Shown: piece after piece, positions 16,746-24,960 of the stretch
Layout: the number at the start of each line of letters is the position of its first letter
Position numbering within the stretch: position 1 is the stretch's first letter
Origin: an uncultured Clostridium sp.
GTDB taxonomy: Bacteria; Bacillota; Clostridia; Lachnospirales; Lachnospiraceae
Length of the DNA stretch: 64,000 bases
Direction of reading: 5' to 3'
Assembly: GCA_900555045.1 (NCBI GenBank)
Contig: USJW01000003.1
Coordinates: 1-64,000, forward strand
Notes under the pieces: generated by a model
Told to the model about the DNA's origin: nothing
The model's database searches: none
The model's input: the letters and a program-made list of their open reading frames with translations, nothing else
Translations under genes and position numbers: made by a program

Positions 16746-16790
16746 AAGGGCCGCAGCCCTTACCAAAAACTGTAAGCTGCTGCGGCCCTT
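16746..16790 (-). terminator. Hairpin after ridA
   Basis: AAGGGCCGCAGC (16746-16757) pairs with GCTGCGGCCCTT (16779-16790), with an inner CTTAC/GTAAG stem. It lies 44 nt past the ridA stop. No T-run follows on the minus strand, so it may be an RNA 3' structure rather than a classical terminator. Confidence 0.5.
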
Positions 16791-16833
16791 GCCTTATACT
16801 CATTGTCTCACGCACATCTGCGGACGCGGGGGA

Positions 16834-17202
16834 TTACTTTACAGCAATCGCCTCGATCTCGCACAGAACGCCCTTCGGAAGTGTCTTCACAGCCACACAG
16901 CTTCTGGCGGGCTTGGAGGTGAAGTACTTTGCGTACACTTCGTTGAAGGTGCCGAAATCGCCCATGTCAGCTAAGAAGCAGGTGGTCTTGAATACCTTGT
17001 CGTATCCGCTGCCCACAGCCTCAAGGATAGCGCCAACGTTCTTGCAGCTCTGCTCAGCCTGCGCTGCGATTCCCTCCGGAACGGTTCCGTCCGCCGGATT
17101 TACCGGGATCTGGCCGGATGTGAATACAAAGCCGTTTACCTCGTATCCCTGGGAATACGGTCCAATTGCACCGGGTGCTTTTTCTGTACTGATTACGTTC
17201 AT
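16834..17202 (-). CDS. ridA: RidA family enamine/imine deaminase
   Basis: Hydrolyses reactive 2-aminoacrylate and similar enamines made by PLP enzymes, protecting other PLP enzymes in the cytosol. The 122 residues are full length: the start MNVISTEKAPGAIGPYSQ, SGQIPVNP, and the C-terminal RSCVAVKTLPKG / CEIEAIA. The arginine of ARSCVAV is the family's substrate-carboxylate ligand. The ATG at 17202 has GGAGG upstream; 32 earlier in-frame codons are not translated by this reasoning. Monocistronic, with its own promoter. The PatB/MalY-type lyase at 21615 releases just such enamines. Confidence 0.93.
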   Translation of the reverse strand: MNVISTEKAPGAIGPYSQGYEVNGFVFTSGQIPVNPADGTVPEGIAAQAEQSCKNVGAILEAVGSGYDKVFKTTCFLADMGDFGTFNEVYAKYFTSKPARSCVAVKTLPKGVLCEIEAIAVK

Positions 17203-17278
17203 TTTAGTCTCCTCCTTATGGTTTTCTTGCAGGGCGCGTTGTCTCCCTGCCTGTTTTTTAACTCGAAACGCGAACTTA

Positions 17279-17292
17279 TTCGAATACTCGAA
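17279..17292 (-). promoter_or_regulatory. Candidate operator in the ridA leader
   Basis: Inverted repeat TTCGA-ATAC-TCGAA just downstream of the predicted ridA start site. Spacing and position suit a repressor, but no regulator can be named. Confidence 0.35.
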
Positions 17293-17303
17293 CCCCACCA
17301 GTT

Positions 17304-17332
17304 ATTATAAATGATTATTTCAGATGTTGCAA
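17304..17332 (-). promoter_or_regulatory. Strong sigma-A promoter of ridA
   Basis: On the minus strand TTGCAA (17327-17332), 17-nt spacer, TATAAT (17304-17309). The -35 lies inside the last codons of the cca gene. The start would be near 17297. Confidence 0.75.
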
Positions 17333-18526
17333 CAGGTAATCGCGGGTATTGCGGGAGGGTTCCTCCAGAACCAGCTCCAGCAGTGCGGCCAGCGTCTCGC
17401 CCACCGCCTTCCCCGGCTTCACCCCCGCGTCCATCACGTCGCGACCCGTCACGGCCAGGCCCCGAAGGCTTAAGCAGTCCCCGTCCCGGCGGATCTCGCC
17501 GGTCAGCGCCCGGATCCGGGCCAGCTCTTCCCCGGTCTCAAGGGTTCCGAGGCCCAGAAGGCACTCCTTAAGCATGATCAGGTCGTCGAAGAGCTCCGGC
17601 TCCACCTGGCTCATGACCCGGCGCAGCGCGGGCTTTTCCGGCACCAGCCGCTTCCCCAGCCAATGAGTCAGCGTCCGCACCCGAAAGATGGTGTCGTTGT
17701 CCAGCTTTAAATCCTTTAGCACCGTCACCGCCTGCTCCGGCGACCCGCCCCTCAGGAATGCGGAAAGGCGCAGGTGCTTTTTGGGCGGAATCTCTGCCGG
17801 CACGGCGGGCAGTGCGTCCGCGCTCCCCCCGTACATCCGGTGAAAGGTCTCCGACACATACGCGCTGATCCCCGTCTCATAGACCATGGCGATCCGTTCC
17901 GGGTGGCCGCTGCAGAGAAGCTTTGTCAGCTCCACCTGGACCCGCTCCCTGCTGACCTTCGCCAGGTTGGGCCCGATGGCCCGGATGGCCTCGTAGGTCC
18001 GCTCCTCGATGGCAAAGCCCAGCTGGGCGGAGAACCGGATGGCCCTAAGAATCCGCAGCGCGTCCTCCGTGAACCGGTCCATGGGCTCCCCCACGCACCG
18101 CACGATGCCGCGCTTTAAATCCTCCACGCCGCCGAACTGGTCCACAAACCCGGTGGCCCCGTTGTAGGCCATGGCGTTGATGGTGAAGTCCCGGCGCTTT
18201 AAGTCCTCGGTCAGGTTCGGCGTGAACGCCACCGTGCTGGGATGGCGGCCGTCCCGGTACTCCCCGTCGATGCGGTAGGTAGTCACCTCGTAGCCGGTCT
18301 TGTCCACCATCACCGTCACGGTCCCGTGCTGGATTCCCGTGTCGATGGTCCGCTTAAAGATCGCCTTCACCTGCTCCGGCAGGGCGCTGGTGGTGATATC
18401 CCAGTCCTCCGGCTCCCGTCCCAAGAGCATGTCCCGGACGCAGCCGCCCACAATGTACGCCTCGTACCCGTGTTCATTCAGTTGTCCGATAATCCGCTCC
18501 ACAGGAGCCGGAACTCTGATCTCCAT
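17315..18526 (-). CDS. cca: CCA tRNA nucleotidyltransferase
   Basis: Adds or repairs the 3'-terminal CCA of tRNA. The 403 residues match class II bacterial enzymes. The head domain has YIVGGCVRDMLLGREPEDWDI (catalytic aspartates DWD), RRDFTINAMAYN and the nucleotide-selecting region DALRILRAIRFSAQLGF. No HD phosphohydrolase domain is evident. The ATG overlaps the ProRS stop as TAATG, so the two are translationally coupled and share the T-box control. The frame continues upstream within proS out of phase, so the later start is certain. The related poly(A) polymerase is less likely in this organism type. Confidence 0.93.
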   Translation of the reverse strand: MEIRVPAPVERIIGQLNEHGYEAYIVGGCVRDMLLGREPEDWDITTSALPEQVKAIFKRTIDTGIQHGTVTVMVDKTGYEVTTYRIDGEYRDGRHPSTVAFTPNLTEDLKRRDFTINAMAYNGATGFVDQFGGVEDLKRGIVRCVGEPMDRFTEDALRILRAIRFSAQLGFAIEERTYEAIRAIGPNLAKVSRERVQVELTKLLCSGHPERIAMVYETGISAYVSETFHRMYGGSADALPAVPAEIPPKKHLRLSAFLRGGSPEQAVTVLKDLKLDNDTIFRVRTLTHWLGKRLVPEKPALRRVMSQVEPELFDDLIMLKECLLGLGTLETGEELARIRALTGEIRRDGDCLSLRGLAVTGRDVMDAGVKPGKAVGETLAALLELVLEEPSRNTRDYLLQHLK

Positions 18527-19965
18527 TAATATGCACGTCCCCAGTAAACCATCTTCTTGGCCGGCTTTCCACAGCAGATGCAGTGGTCGGACAGGTTCTC
18601 CTGCGCAAAGGGCATGCAGCGGGAGGTGGCGGCGGTGGCTTCCTTGATCTTGTCCTCGCACTCCTGGCAGCCGCACCACATAGCCTTCACAAAGCCCGGC
18701 TTGTTGTTGATTGTATCCACAAACTCATCCCACTCAGTGGCCACGTAGGTGTGGGCATCCCGGTGAGCTCTCGCCTTCTCAAGCATCGCGTGCTGGATGG
18801 TGTCTAACATCTCGGAGACCTTGCTCTCCAGCTCGTCTAAGGAGACAAAGGTCTTCTCGTGGTTGTCGCGGCGCACCAGAACGGCCTGGTTCTTCTCCAT
18901 ATCCTTGGGGCCAATCTCCACGCGCAGCGGAATTCCGCGCATCTCGCAGTCCGCGAACTTCCAGCCCGGGCTCTTCTCGGAGTCGTCCACCTTCACGGAG
19001 AATCCCGCCTTTGTCAGGCGCTCCTTAAGCTCGAAGGCCTTGTCTAAAACGCCCTCCTTCTGCTGCTGAACCGGAACCACCATCACCTGAACCGGCGCAA
19101 TCCTCGGCGGCAGCACCAGCCCGTTGTCGTCGCCGTGAACCATGATGATGGCGCCGATCATGCGGGTGGTCATTCCCCAGGAGGTCTGGTGCACGTATTT
19201 TAACGTGTTGTCCTTGTCCGTGAACTGGATGTCAAAGGCCTTCGCAAAGCCGTCGCCGAAGTTGTGGCTGGTGCCGGACTGCAGCGCCTTGCCGTCGTGC
19301 ATCAGGGACTCGATGGTGTAGGTGGCCTCCGCGCCCGCGAACTTCTCCTTGTCGGTCTTCTGTCCGCGCACAACCGGGATCGCCAGAACCTCCTCGCAGA
19401 AGTCGGCGTACAGGTTTAACATCTGGATGGTGCGCTCCTCGGCCTCCTCAGCGGTGGCGTGGGCGGTGTGGCCCTCCTGCCACAGGAACTCTCTGGAGCG
19501 CAGGAACGGACGGGTGGTCTTCTCCCAGCGCACCACGGAGCACCACTGGTTGTACACGCGGGGCAGATCGCGGTAGGAGTGGATGTCCTTGGCGTAGAAG
19601 TCACAGAACAGCGTCTCGGAGGTGGGGCGCACGCACATGCGCTCCTGCAGCGGCTCCAGACCGCCGTGGGTCACCCAGGCAACCTCCGGGGCAAAGCCCT
19701 CCACGTGGTCCTTCTCCTTCTCAAGTAAGCTCTCCGGGATGAAGATGGGCATGTACACGTTCTGCACGCCCGTCTCCTTGAACCGGCGGTCAAGCTCCTT
19801 CTGGATGTTCTCCCAGATCGCGTAGCCCGCGGGCTTGATCACCATGCAGCCCTTCACGCTGGCGTAGTCGCACAGCTCCGCCTTCTTCACCACATCCGTG
19901 TACCACTGGGCGAAATCCACATCCATGGATGTGATGGCTTCCACCATTTTCTTGTCGTTTGCCAT
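18526..19965 (-). CDS. proS: Prolyl-tRNA synthetase, eukaryote/archaeal-like (type 3)
   Basis: Charges tRNA-Pro with proline in the cytoplasm. At 479 residues it lacks the large INS editing domain of the long bacterial ProRS. Class II motifs include RPTSETLFCDFYA and WEKTTRPFLRSREFLWQEGH (motif 2). The anticodon-binding domain starts near 280, and a C-terminal zinc-binding extension carries CGCQEC and CICCGKP. Short eukaryote-like ProRS is common in clostridia. It is preceded by a T-box leader and followed by the overlapping cca gene. Confidence 0.96.
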   Translation of the reverse strand: MANDKKMVEAITSMDVDFAQWYTDVVKKAELCDYASVKGCMVIKPAGYAIWENIQKELDRRFKETGVQNVYMPIFIPESLLEKEKDHVEGFAPEVAWVTHGGLEPLQERMCVRPTSETLFCDFYAKDIHSYRDLPRVYNQWCSVVRWEKTTRPFLRSREFLWQEGHTAHATAEEAEERTIQMLNLYADFCEEVLAIPVVRGQKTDKEKFAGAEATYTIESLMHDGKALQSGTSHNFGDGFAKAFDIQFTDKDNTLKYVHQTSWGMTTRMIGAIIMVHGDDNGLVLPPRIAPVQVMVVPVQQQKEGVLDKAFELKERLTKAGFSVKVDDSEKSPGWKFADCEMRGIPLRVEIGPKDMEKNQAVLVRRDNHEKTFVSLDELESKVSEMLDTIQHAMLEKARAHRDAHTYVATEWDEFVDTINNKPGFVKAMWCGCQECEDKIKEATAATSRCMPFAQENLSDHCICCGKPAKKMVYWGRAY

Positions 19966-20079
19966 GATTTTGTTCTCCTTCTATGCTTAATAATTACAAT
20001 TTCCTGAACCGCCGCGCGGGAGCGCCGCCCACAACCGGCAACCGCCGGATGGCCGCGCCACGGCCCGGCTCAAACCATC

Positions 20080-20330
20080 AAAAAAAGCCATCCGCCCCGC
20101 GTGTCGGTTCAACAACACAAGGGACCGAATGACTCGGCGGTACCACCCAAGTTAGCGTTCCTCGCGGAACACTCTCTCATTCTCCGTTAACGCCGGATCT
20201 ACGTTGCATTCATCATACAAAGCTCCGGGGCCGGTTCAACTTCCGCTAAACGTGGAACCTCTCACCACCGGTCCCTCTCTGTAACGCGCGTCCGCTTACT
20301 ATTCCCGTTCACAGCCAATTGCTATTTTCA
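20080..20330 (-). ncRNA. T-box riboswitch leader of proS
   Basis: On the minus strand the conserved T-box TTGGGTGGTACCGCC (20136-20150) lies about 170 nt before proS. Upstream stem I features are visible: the AGTAA motif (near 20300), AGAGAG and CCGGTGGTGAGAGG. Downstream a GGCGGATGGC half-stem and seven T residues (20080-20086) form the terminator, whose 5' half can use the CCGCC of the T-box itself. After GAA at 20235-20237 the next triplet is CCG (20232-20234), a proline codon and the likely specifier, though I cannot fold stem I reliably. Uncharged tRNA-Pro would permit read-through into proS-cca. Confidence 0.93.
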
Positions 20331-20368
20331 CATTCGTGACTCGATTTTACGCCACTTTCGGGCTTTTG

Positions 20369-21442
20369 TCAATGGCTAAGTTCCAAATCCTTGGCCCGCC
20401 AAAGCACCCCGTTCCACTGTTCCTCCGAAAGCTCCCCGGGCTTTTTTGCGTGCAGCAGCGGATGGAGATGGAGGTCGACCTGCTCCCTCGCCTTTAAAGC
20501 CGCCTCCCGCAGCGTCTCCTTCCCCTCCGACGTCTGCGACGGTATATCCTGTTCATTGGAAAACGCGTGGTCATGATCCATCAGGGGGTACAGGTGCAGC
20601 AGCGCTCCGGTCCCGTTGTCCATAAAGAATCCAAAATTGGCCCCGTGCCTGTCCTCGTTCCCGAGGATATAATCAGCCACCTGCATCTCACAGTAGGCCT
20701 TCCTATCGTTCGCCTTTACATACTCAAATTCGTCCAGATCATGGTAGGCACAGTAAACCTGGAAATCTTCCCACGGCAAAATAGCGGTTTCTTCCGATGT
20801 GATAATTTTACAGCGGACGATCTCCTCATTTTGATCCCTGATTTTATCAATATGCCTCTGATCCGCCAACTCATGCAGCCTGTCCGCATCTGCCTTTGTG
20901 TATCGGACGTGGGGGATCCCAAGAATATCCAGGATATAGCTCGCCGCCAGTTCTTTTTTCCCAATTTTATACAAATATAGTCCATCTTTCTCGCGTATCC
21001 ACGCCTTTGCAGCCATCCCCTGGGCCGTAAGCTCCGGCGTATGGATTTTCTGCGCCAGCGGGAACGACGGATTGACTCCCAGGAGCGCCGAGGCGGAGAC
21101 CGTCTTCTCAAGCGGGTTTGCAAACAGATTGATGTCCTCCCAGCCGATCTCCTCCCCCTCCTCCTTCATCCAATAGCAGTCTGTGAGGGAGGCAAAATGA
21201 AACATTTTTGCAATCAGATACGGGTTGCTCTGTCTGATTCCGAATCCTGCCAGAAGCTTCTTCGCGTTTGTCTTCCCGATACTCATCGTTCGGTTCTCCG
21301 TCCACCCGTGCATCACATCGTCGAACGACACCGCCTCATAGCGCAGCGAGACCGGCAGGCGGTCATAATCCAGCACACGGCAGGTATAGTTTTCTATTTC
21401 AAGCACCGGCTTGTCCTTCAACATAATATACGTCTTGTCCAC
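20369..21442 (-). CDS. Orphan HipA-like kinase domain protein
   Basis: A 357-residue protein with a HipA/CtkA-type Ser/Thr kinase C-terminal half. YILGNEDRHGANFGFFMD matches the HipA catalytic loop (D and N), and PLMDHDHAF matches the metal-binding aspartate. The N-terminal 150 residues do not look like the HipA N1 subdomain. No HipB-like DNA-binding partner lies next to it, so a toxin role is uncertain. It starts with GTG, with GGGAGG 6 nt upstream. It lies just upstream of the proS T-box on the same strand. Its base composition looks more AT-rich than its neighbours, which fits later acquisition. Confidence 0.75.
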   Translation of the reverse strand: MDKTYIMLKDKPVLEIENYTCRVLDYDRLPVSLRYEAVSFDDVMHGWTENRTMSIGKTNAKKLLAGFGIRQSNPYLIAKMFHFASLTDCYWMKEEGEEIGWEDINLFANPLEKTVSASALLGVNPSFPLAQKIHTPELTAQGMAAKAWIREKDGLYLYKIGKKELAASYILDILGIPHVRYTKADADRLHELADQRHIDKIRDQNEEIVRCKIITSEETAILPWEDFQVYCAYHDLDEFEYVKANDRKAYCEMQVADYILGNEDRHGANFGFFMDNGTGALLHLYPLMDHDHAFSNEQDIPSQTSEGKETLREAALKAREQVDLHLHPLLHAKKPGELSEEQWNGVLWRAKDLELSH

Positions 21443-21560
21443 TTAGTCCCTCCCAAATGAGTTCTTAATACATTATATTATAAATGCGAAGCGAATACTA
21501 CTTTTTTAATTGTATTACCGCAAAATCTCCCCAGCGCATGCAGATGGCCGCCAAAGCGCG

Positions 21561-21605
21561 AAAAAAAACGCCCGGGCCTGGGATATCACTCCCCGGCCCG
21601 GACGG
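21561..21605 (-). terminator. Strong terminator of the PTS-peptidase-lyase operon
   Basis: On the minus strand CCGGGCC and GGCCCGG (21595-21601, 21572-21578) enclose a 16-nt loop and are followed by CG and eight T residues (21561-21568). It lies just after the PatB/MalY stop. Confidence 0.88.
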
Positions 21606-21614
21606 CCCAACGCA

Positions 21615-22787
21615 TCACAGCGTGTCAATCGCCCGCTTCATCCGCTCCATGCCCTCCCGCAGCTTCTCTCTGGGACATCCCAGGTTCATCCGCAGGTAAT
21701 TCTCTTCCCCGTAGGTCCTTCCGGGCATGATTCCCACCTTGCCCACGTGGATCAGCGCGTCCTGGATCCGGTCGCTGTCCGCGCCAACCCCGGTCATGTC
21801 GATCCAGGCCAGGTAGGTGGACTCCGGCATCTCAAACCGCACGCCCTTTCCCGCCAGCTCTGTCTTCACGAACGCCTCCAGCTCCCGCATGTTCCCGCGG
21901 ATGTAATCGCACAGCTGGTCCACGTAGTCCAGGCACTCCCCGTAGCTCGTCATCAGGGCATGCATGCCCATGAGGCTGACGGAATTTAAGAAATCACGGT
22001 TGCGCATCCGGGACACGAACGCCTCGCGTATCTCTTTATCCGGAATCACGCAGTAGGAGCCGATCAGCCCCGGCGTGTTGAAGGTCTTGCTGGAGGAGCT
22101 GACCAGGTACACCTTGTCGTACCGGTCCGCGTACTTAAGGATGGACTGGTGCGGCCGGTCCGTGAGGATCACGTCCGAGTGGATCTCGTCGGAGATCACA
22201 GGCACCTCATACCGCCTGCACAGCTCCACCATCCGGTCCATCTCCTGCTCCGTCCAGACCCGCCCCGTGGGGTTGTGGGGGCTGCACAGGAGGAATACGT
22301 CACAATGCTTCACCAGCTCCTCAAACCGCTCAAAATCGATCTCATACCGGCCGTCCCTCACCTCCAGGTGAAGGGGCACCAGCTCCCGCTTGTTGTCCCC
22401 GATCACGTGGTAAAACGCGTCGTACATGGGCTCAAACACCAGCACCCGGTCCCCGTCCCGGCCAAGGAGCCGAAACAGCACCGCCACCGAGTACATCACA
22501 GACGGGCTGTAGATTACCCAGTCCCGCTCGACTGCAGCGCCGTGGCGGGCCGCAAAATACTCCGCCACCGCGCCCTTAAAGGCGTCATGGTTCCAGCGGC
22601 TGTAGCCGTAGATCCCGTGCTCCACCACCTCCGAGAGCTTCCGCCGCACCGGCTCCGGCGCCATAAAATCCGTGTCCGAGATGGAGAACGGCAGCAGATC
22701 CCGCTCCCCGAACCGGTCCTGGATATAATCCCACTGGGTGCAGAAGGTTCCATGCCGGTCAATCACTTCGTCAAAATTATAATTCAT
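21615..22787 (-). CDS. PatB/MalY-family PLP aminotransferase / cystathionine beta-lyase
   Basis: A fold-type I PLP enzyme (390 residues) that usually cleaves C-S bonds of cystathionine or cysteine conjugates to thiol, pyruvate and ammonia. Motifs: SDTDFMAPEPV, YGYSRW, CSPHNPTGRVW, ISDEIHSD, and SSSSKTFNTPG with the PLP lysine. The ATG at 22787 overlaps the end of the M42 gene by 11 nt and has GGAG upstream. Last gene of the PTS operon. Its place after two aminopeptidases suggests action on a cysteine conjugate freed from a peptide; this is inference. A MalY-like regulatory side role is possible. Confidence 0.9.
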   Translation of the reverse strand: MNYNFDEVIDRHGTFCTQWDYIQDRFGERDLLPFSISDTDFMAPEPVRRKLSEVVEHGIYGYSRWNHDAFKGAVAEYFAARHGAAVERDWVIYSPSVMYSVAVLFRLLGRDGDRVLVFEPMYDAFYHVIGDNKRELVPLHLEVRDGRYEIDFERFEELVKHCDVFLLCSPHNPTGRVWTEQEMDRMVELCRRYEVPVISDEIHSDVILTDRPHQSILKYADRYDKVYLVSSSSKTFNTPGLIGSYCVIPDKEIREAFVSRMRNRDFLNSVSLMGMHALMTSYGECLDYVDQLCDYIRGNMRELEAFVKTELAGKGVRFEMPESTYLAWIDMTGVGADSDRIQDALIHVGKVGIMPGRTYGEENYLRMNLGCPREKLREGMERMKRAIDTL

Positions 22788-23832
22788 CGCTCTCCGCCTC
22801 AAATCTCATCCGGCCATAGGCCTTCGCGTCTAACTTCGTCAACATGCGCACCAGCAAATCCACCGTCTGCTCCATATCCCGGTAACAGCCGATGGAGTAC
22901 GGGGAGTGTCCGTACCGCGTGGGCACGCCCAGCACCAGCGTGGGGTGTCCCTCGCCGTCCTGGTGGAGCACGCCGCCGTCCGTACCACCGTTTAAGAACA
23001 TGTCGTCCTGAACCGGGATTTCAAGCTCGTCCGCGCACTGGCGCGCAAACGCCACCAGCTGCCGGTTGGAAACCACCGTCTTGTCGTAGTGGACGATCAT
23101 AGGGCCCTTCCCCAGCTGCCGGTTGTTGGTGTGATCCCGCACAAACTCACTGCCGTTACACGCCACGTCCAACACCAGGCACACATCGGGCTTCACCACC
23201 CGTGCCGCCGTCTTCGCGCCCCTGGTGCCCACCTCCTCGGAGCTGGTGAACGCGTAGCTGATCCGGTTTTGGTGGGAAATTCCCGCCAGGCGCTTCATCA
23301 CCTGGCCCAGTACGTAGCACCCCGCCCGGTCGTCCAGCGCCCTGGCGGCAAACCGCCCGTTCTCATACTCCCGAAAACCGGAGGAGAAGGTGACCATGTC
23401 TCCGGGGCGGATTCCCATGGCCGCGATATCCGCCGCGCTGTCCTGCCCCAGGTCCACGTAGAGGCCCACAGCCTCCCGCTTCCCGTTGTCGTACTCCGCG
23501 TTCAGAATTCCCGTGTACGCCCTGCCGTCGGCGGTTGTGACCGTGACCTCCTGCATAAACCGTGAGAAGGTCCGCACGCTGCCCACCGGCAGCACCATAA
23601 GCATCCCCTGGCCGGAGACTGAGCGCACCAGAAATCCCACCTCGTCCATGTGGGCGGCCAGCATAACCGACGGCCCGTCCCCGTCCTGGGTGAAAATCAT
23701 GCTTCCCAGCCCGTCAAAGACCGGCTTTCCCGCGTAGAGAGCGCAGTGCCTTCTCAGCACGTCCCGCACCTGCCTCTCGCTCGAGGCCACCGCCGGGGCT
23801 TCGCACAGTTCCTTCAGAAACTCTCTTTCCAT
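22777..23832 (-). CDS. M42-family aminopeptidase, YpdE/FrvX-like
   Basis: Cytoplasmic dinuclear-metal aminopeptidase of 351 residues. Ligand motifs in order: AAHMDEVG (H, D), RALDDRAGC (bridging D), TSSEEVGTRGA (catalytic E pair), LDVACNGS (D) and RYGHSPYS (H). AAGGAG precedes the ATG at 23832, which overlaps the end of the M24 gene. E. coli YpdE and FrvX belong to the same family and also sit in fructose-like PTS operons, so the order here is probably a functional unit and not chance. Confidence 0.92.
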   Translation of the reverse strand: MEREFLKELCEAPAVASSERQVRDVLRRHCALYAGKPVFDGLGSMIFTQDGDGPSVMLAAHMDEVGFLVRSVSGQGMLMVLPVGSVRTFSRFMQEVTVTTADGRAYTGILNAEYDNGKREAVGLYVDLGQDSAADIAAMGIRPGDMVTFSSGFREYENGRFAARALDDRAGCYVLGQVMKRLAGISHQNRISYAFTSSEEVGTRGAKTAARVVKPDVCLVLDVACNGSEFVRDHTNNRQLGKGPMIVHYDKTVVSNRQLVAFARQCADELEIPVQDDMFLNGGTDGGVLHQDGEGHPTLVLGVPTRYGHSPYSIGCYRDMEQTVDLLVRMLTKLDAKAYGRMRFEAESDEL

Positions 23833-23842
23833 ATCAGACTCC

Positions 23843-24928
23843 TTATCCCACAATGGTGAGCTCCCGCGGCGAGGATGTGAGCACCTGGCAGCCCTCCGGG
23901 GTGACCAGCACGTCGTCCTCGATGCGGACTCCGCCCAGGCCCTCCAGGTAGATTCCCGGCTCCACGGTCATGACCATCCCCGGCACCAGCACGTGTCCGT
24001 CTCCGGGCGCGAAATTCGGCGTCTCGTGGCAGGCTATGCCCAGTCCATGCCCCAGATTATGGGAAAACGCTGGCCCGTAGCCCGCCTGTTCGATCACATC
24101 CCTGGCCACCCGGTCGATGTCGCCGCACGTTTTTCCGGGGCGGATGGCCCGGATGGCGGCCGCCTGGGCCTCCTTCACGGTCTCGTAGACCTGCCGCAGC
24201 TGCGCGCCGGCCCGCTCCACCGCCACGGTGCGCGTGATGTCGGAGCAGTACTCCCCCACCCGCACGCCGAAGTCCATGGTGACGAAATCCCCCGGCTCGA
24301 TGACCTTGTCCGAGGCCTTGGCGTGGGGCATGGAGCCGTTCACGCCGCTGGCCACGATGATGTCGAAGGACTCCTTCTGAGCCCCCAGCTCCTTCATATA
24401 ATAGAGCAACCGGTTCTCCACCTGCTTCTCGGTCATGCCCGCCCTTATCTGGCCCAGGATGTAGGAATACCCCTGGTCCGCGATCTTACAGGCCTCCCGG
24501 ATACAGGCGATCTCCTCCTCGTCCTTCACCATGCGCATGGGATCCGGCGACACCGGAACCAGTTCCGGCTCCAGTCCCGCCGCTAACTTTTTGTACTGGG
24601 AGAAGGAGACCGCATCCGCTTCAAAACCCAGCCTTTTGACAGCGTCCGCAGCGGCAATCCGGTTGATGTGCGTGAAAAATCCACAGCGCTCGTCCGCCAG
24701 CAGCGCGGCGGCGTTCATGTTTGCCGGCGCCGCCGCCATCCGTGCCTTCTGCTGGGTGTAATACCGCCCGTCCACGATGGCGTAGCAGCCCTTCGCCGTG
24801 ATCAGCACGTAGCCGCTGCCGCTGTAAAGCCCGGCCGTGTAGAATTTGTTCTCTCTTGACACAAGCAGCAGGCCGTCCAGGCCGCTCTCTTCCATAAATT
24901 TTCTTCCGTTTTCCAGATGAAATGCCAT
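23843..24928 (-). CDS. M24-family Xaa-Pro-type aminopeptidase, YpdF-like
   Basis: A 361-residue cytoplasmic metallopeptidase. An N-terminal creatinase-like domain (1-130) precedes the pita-bread domain with the five metal ligands in VTMDFGVRVGEYCSDITRT (two D), LGHGLG (H), TVEPGIY (E) and RIEDDVLVT (E). E. coli YpdF, the nearest functional analogue by context, removes N-terminal Met/Ala/Ser when proline follows. GGGAG sits 9 nt before the ATG at 24928. It follows the PTS IIC gene by 32 nt in the same operon. Confidence 0.92.
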   Translation of the reverse strand: MAFHLENGRKFMEESGLDGLLLVSRENKFYTAGLYSGSGYVLITAKGCYAIVDGRYYTQQKARMAAAPANMNAAALLADERCGFFTHINRIAAADAVKRLGFEADAVSFSQYKKLAAGLEPELVPVSPDPMRMVKDEEEIACIREACKIADQGYSYILGQIRAGMTEKQVENRLLYYMKELGAQKESFDIIVASGVNGSMPHAKASDKVIEPGDFVTMDFGVRVGEYCSDITRTVAVERAGAQLRQVYETVKEAQAAAIRAIRPGKTCGDIDRVARDVIEQAGYGPAFSHNLGHGLGIACHETPNFAPGDGHVLVPGMVMTVEPGIYLEGLGGVRIEDDVLVTPEGCQVLTSSPRELTIVG

Positions 24929-24960
24929 CGCTTCCAACTCCCGTCCTCTTAAATCATTGA

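Noticed and set aside
20369..21442. Complete HipBA toxin-antitoxin module
   Set aside because: No helix-turn-helix partner gene on either side; only 170 bp of promoter-like DNA lies upstream.
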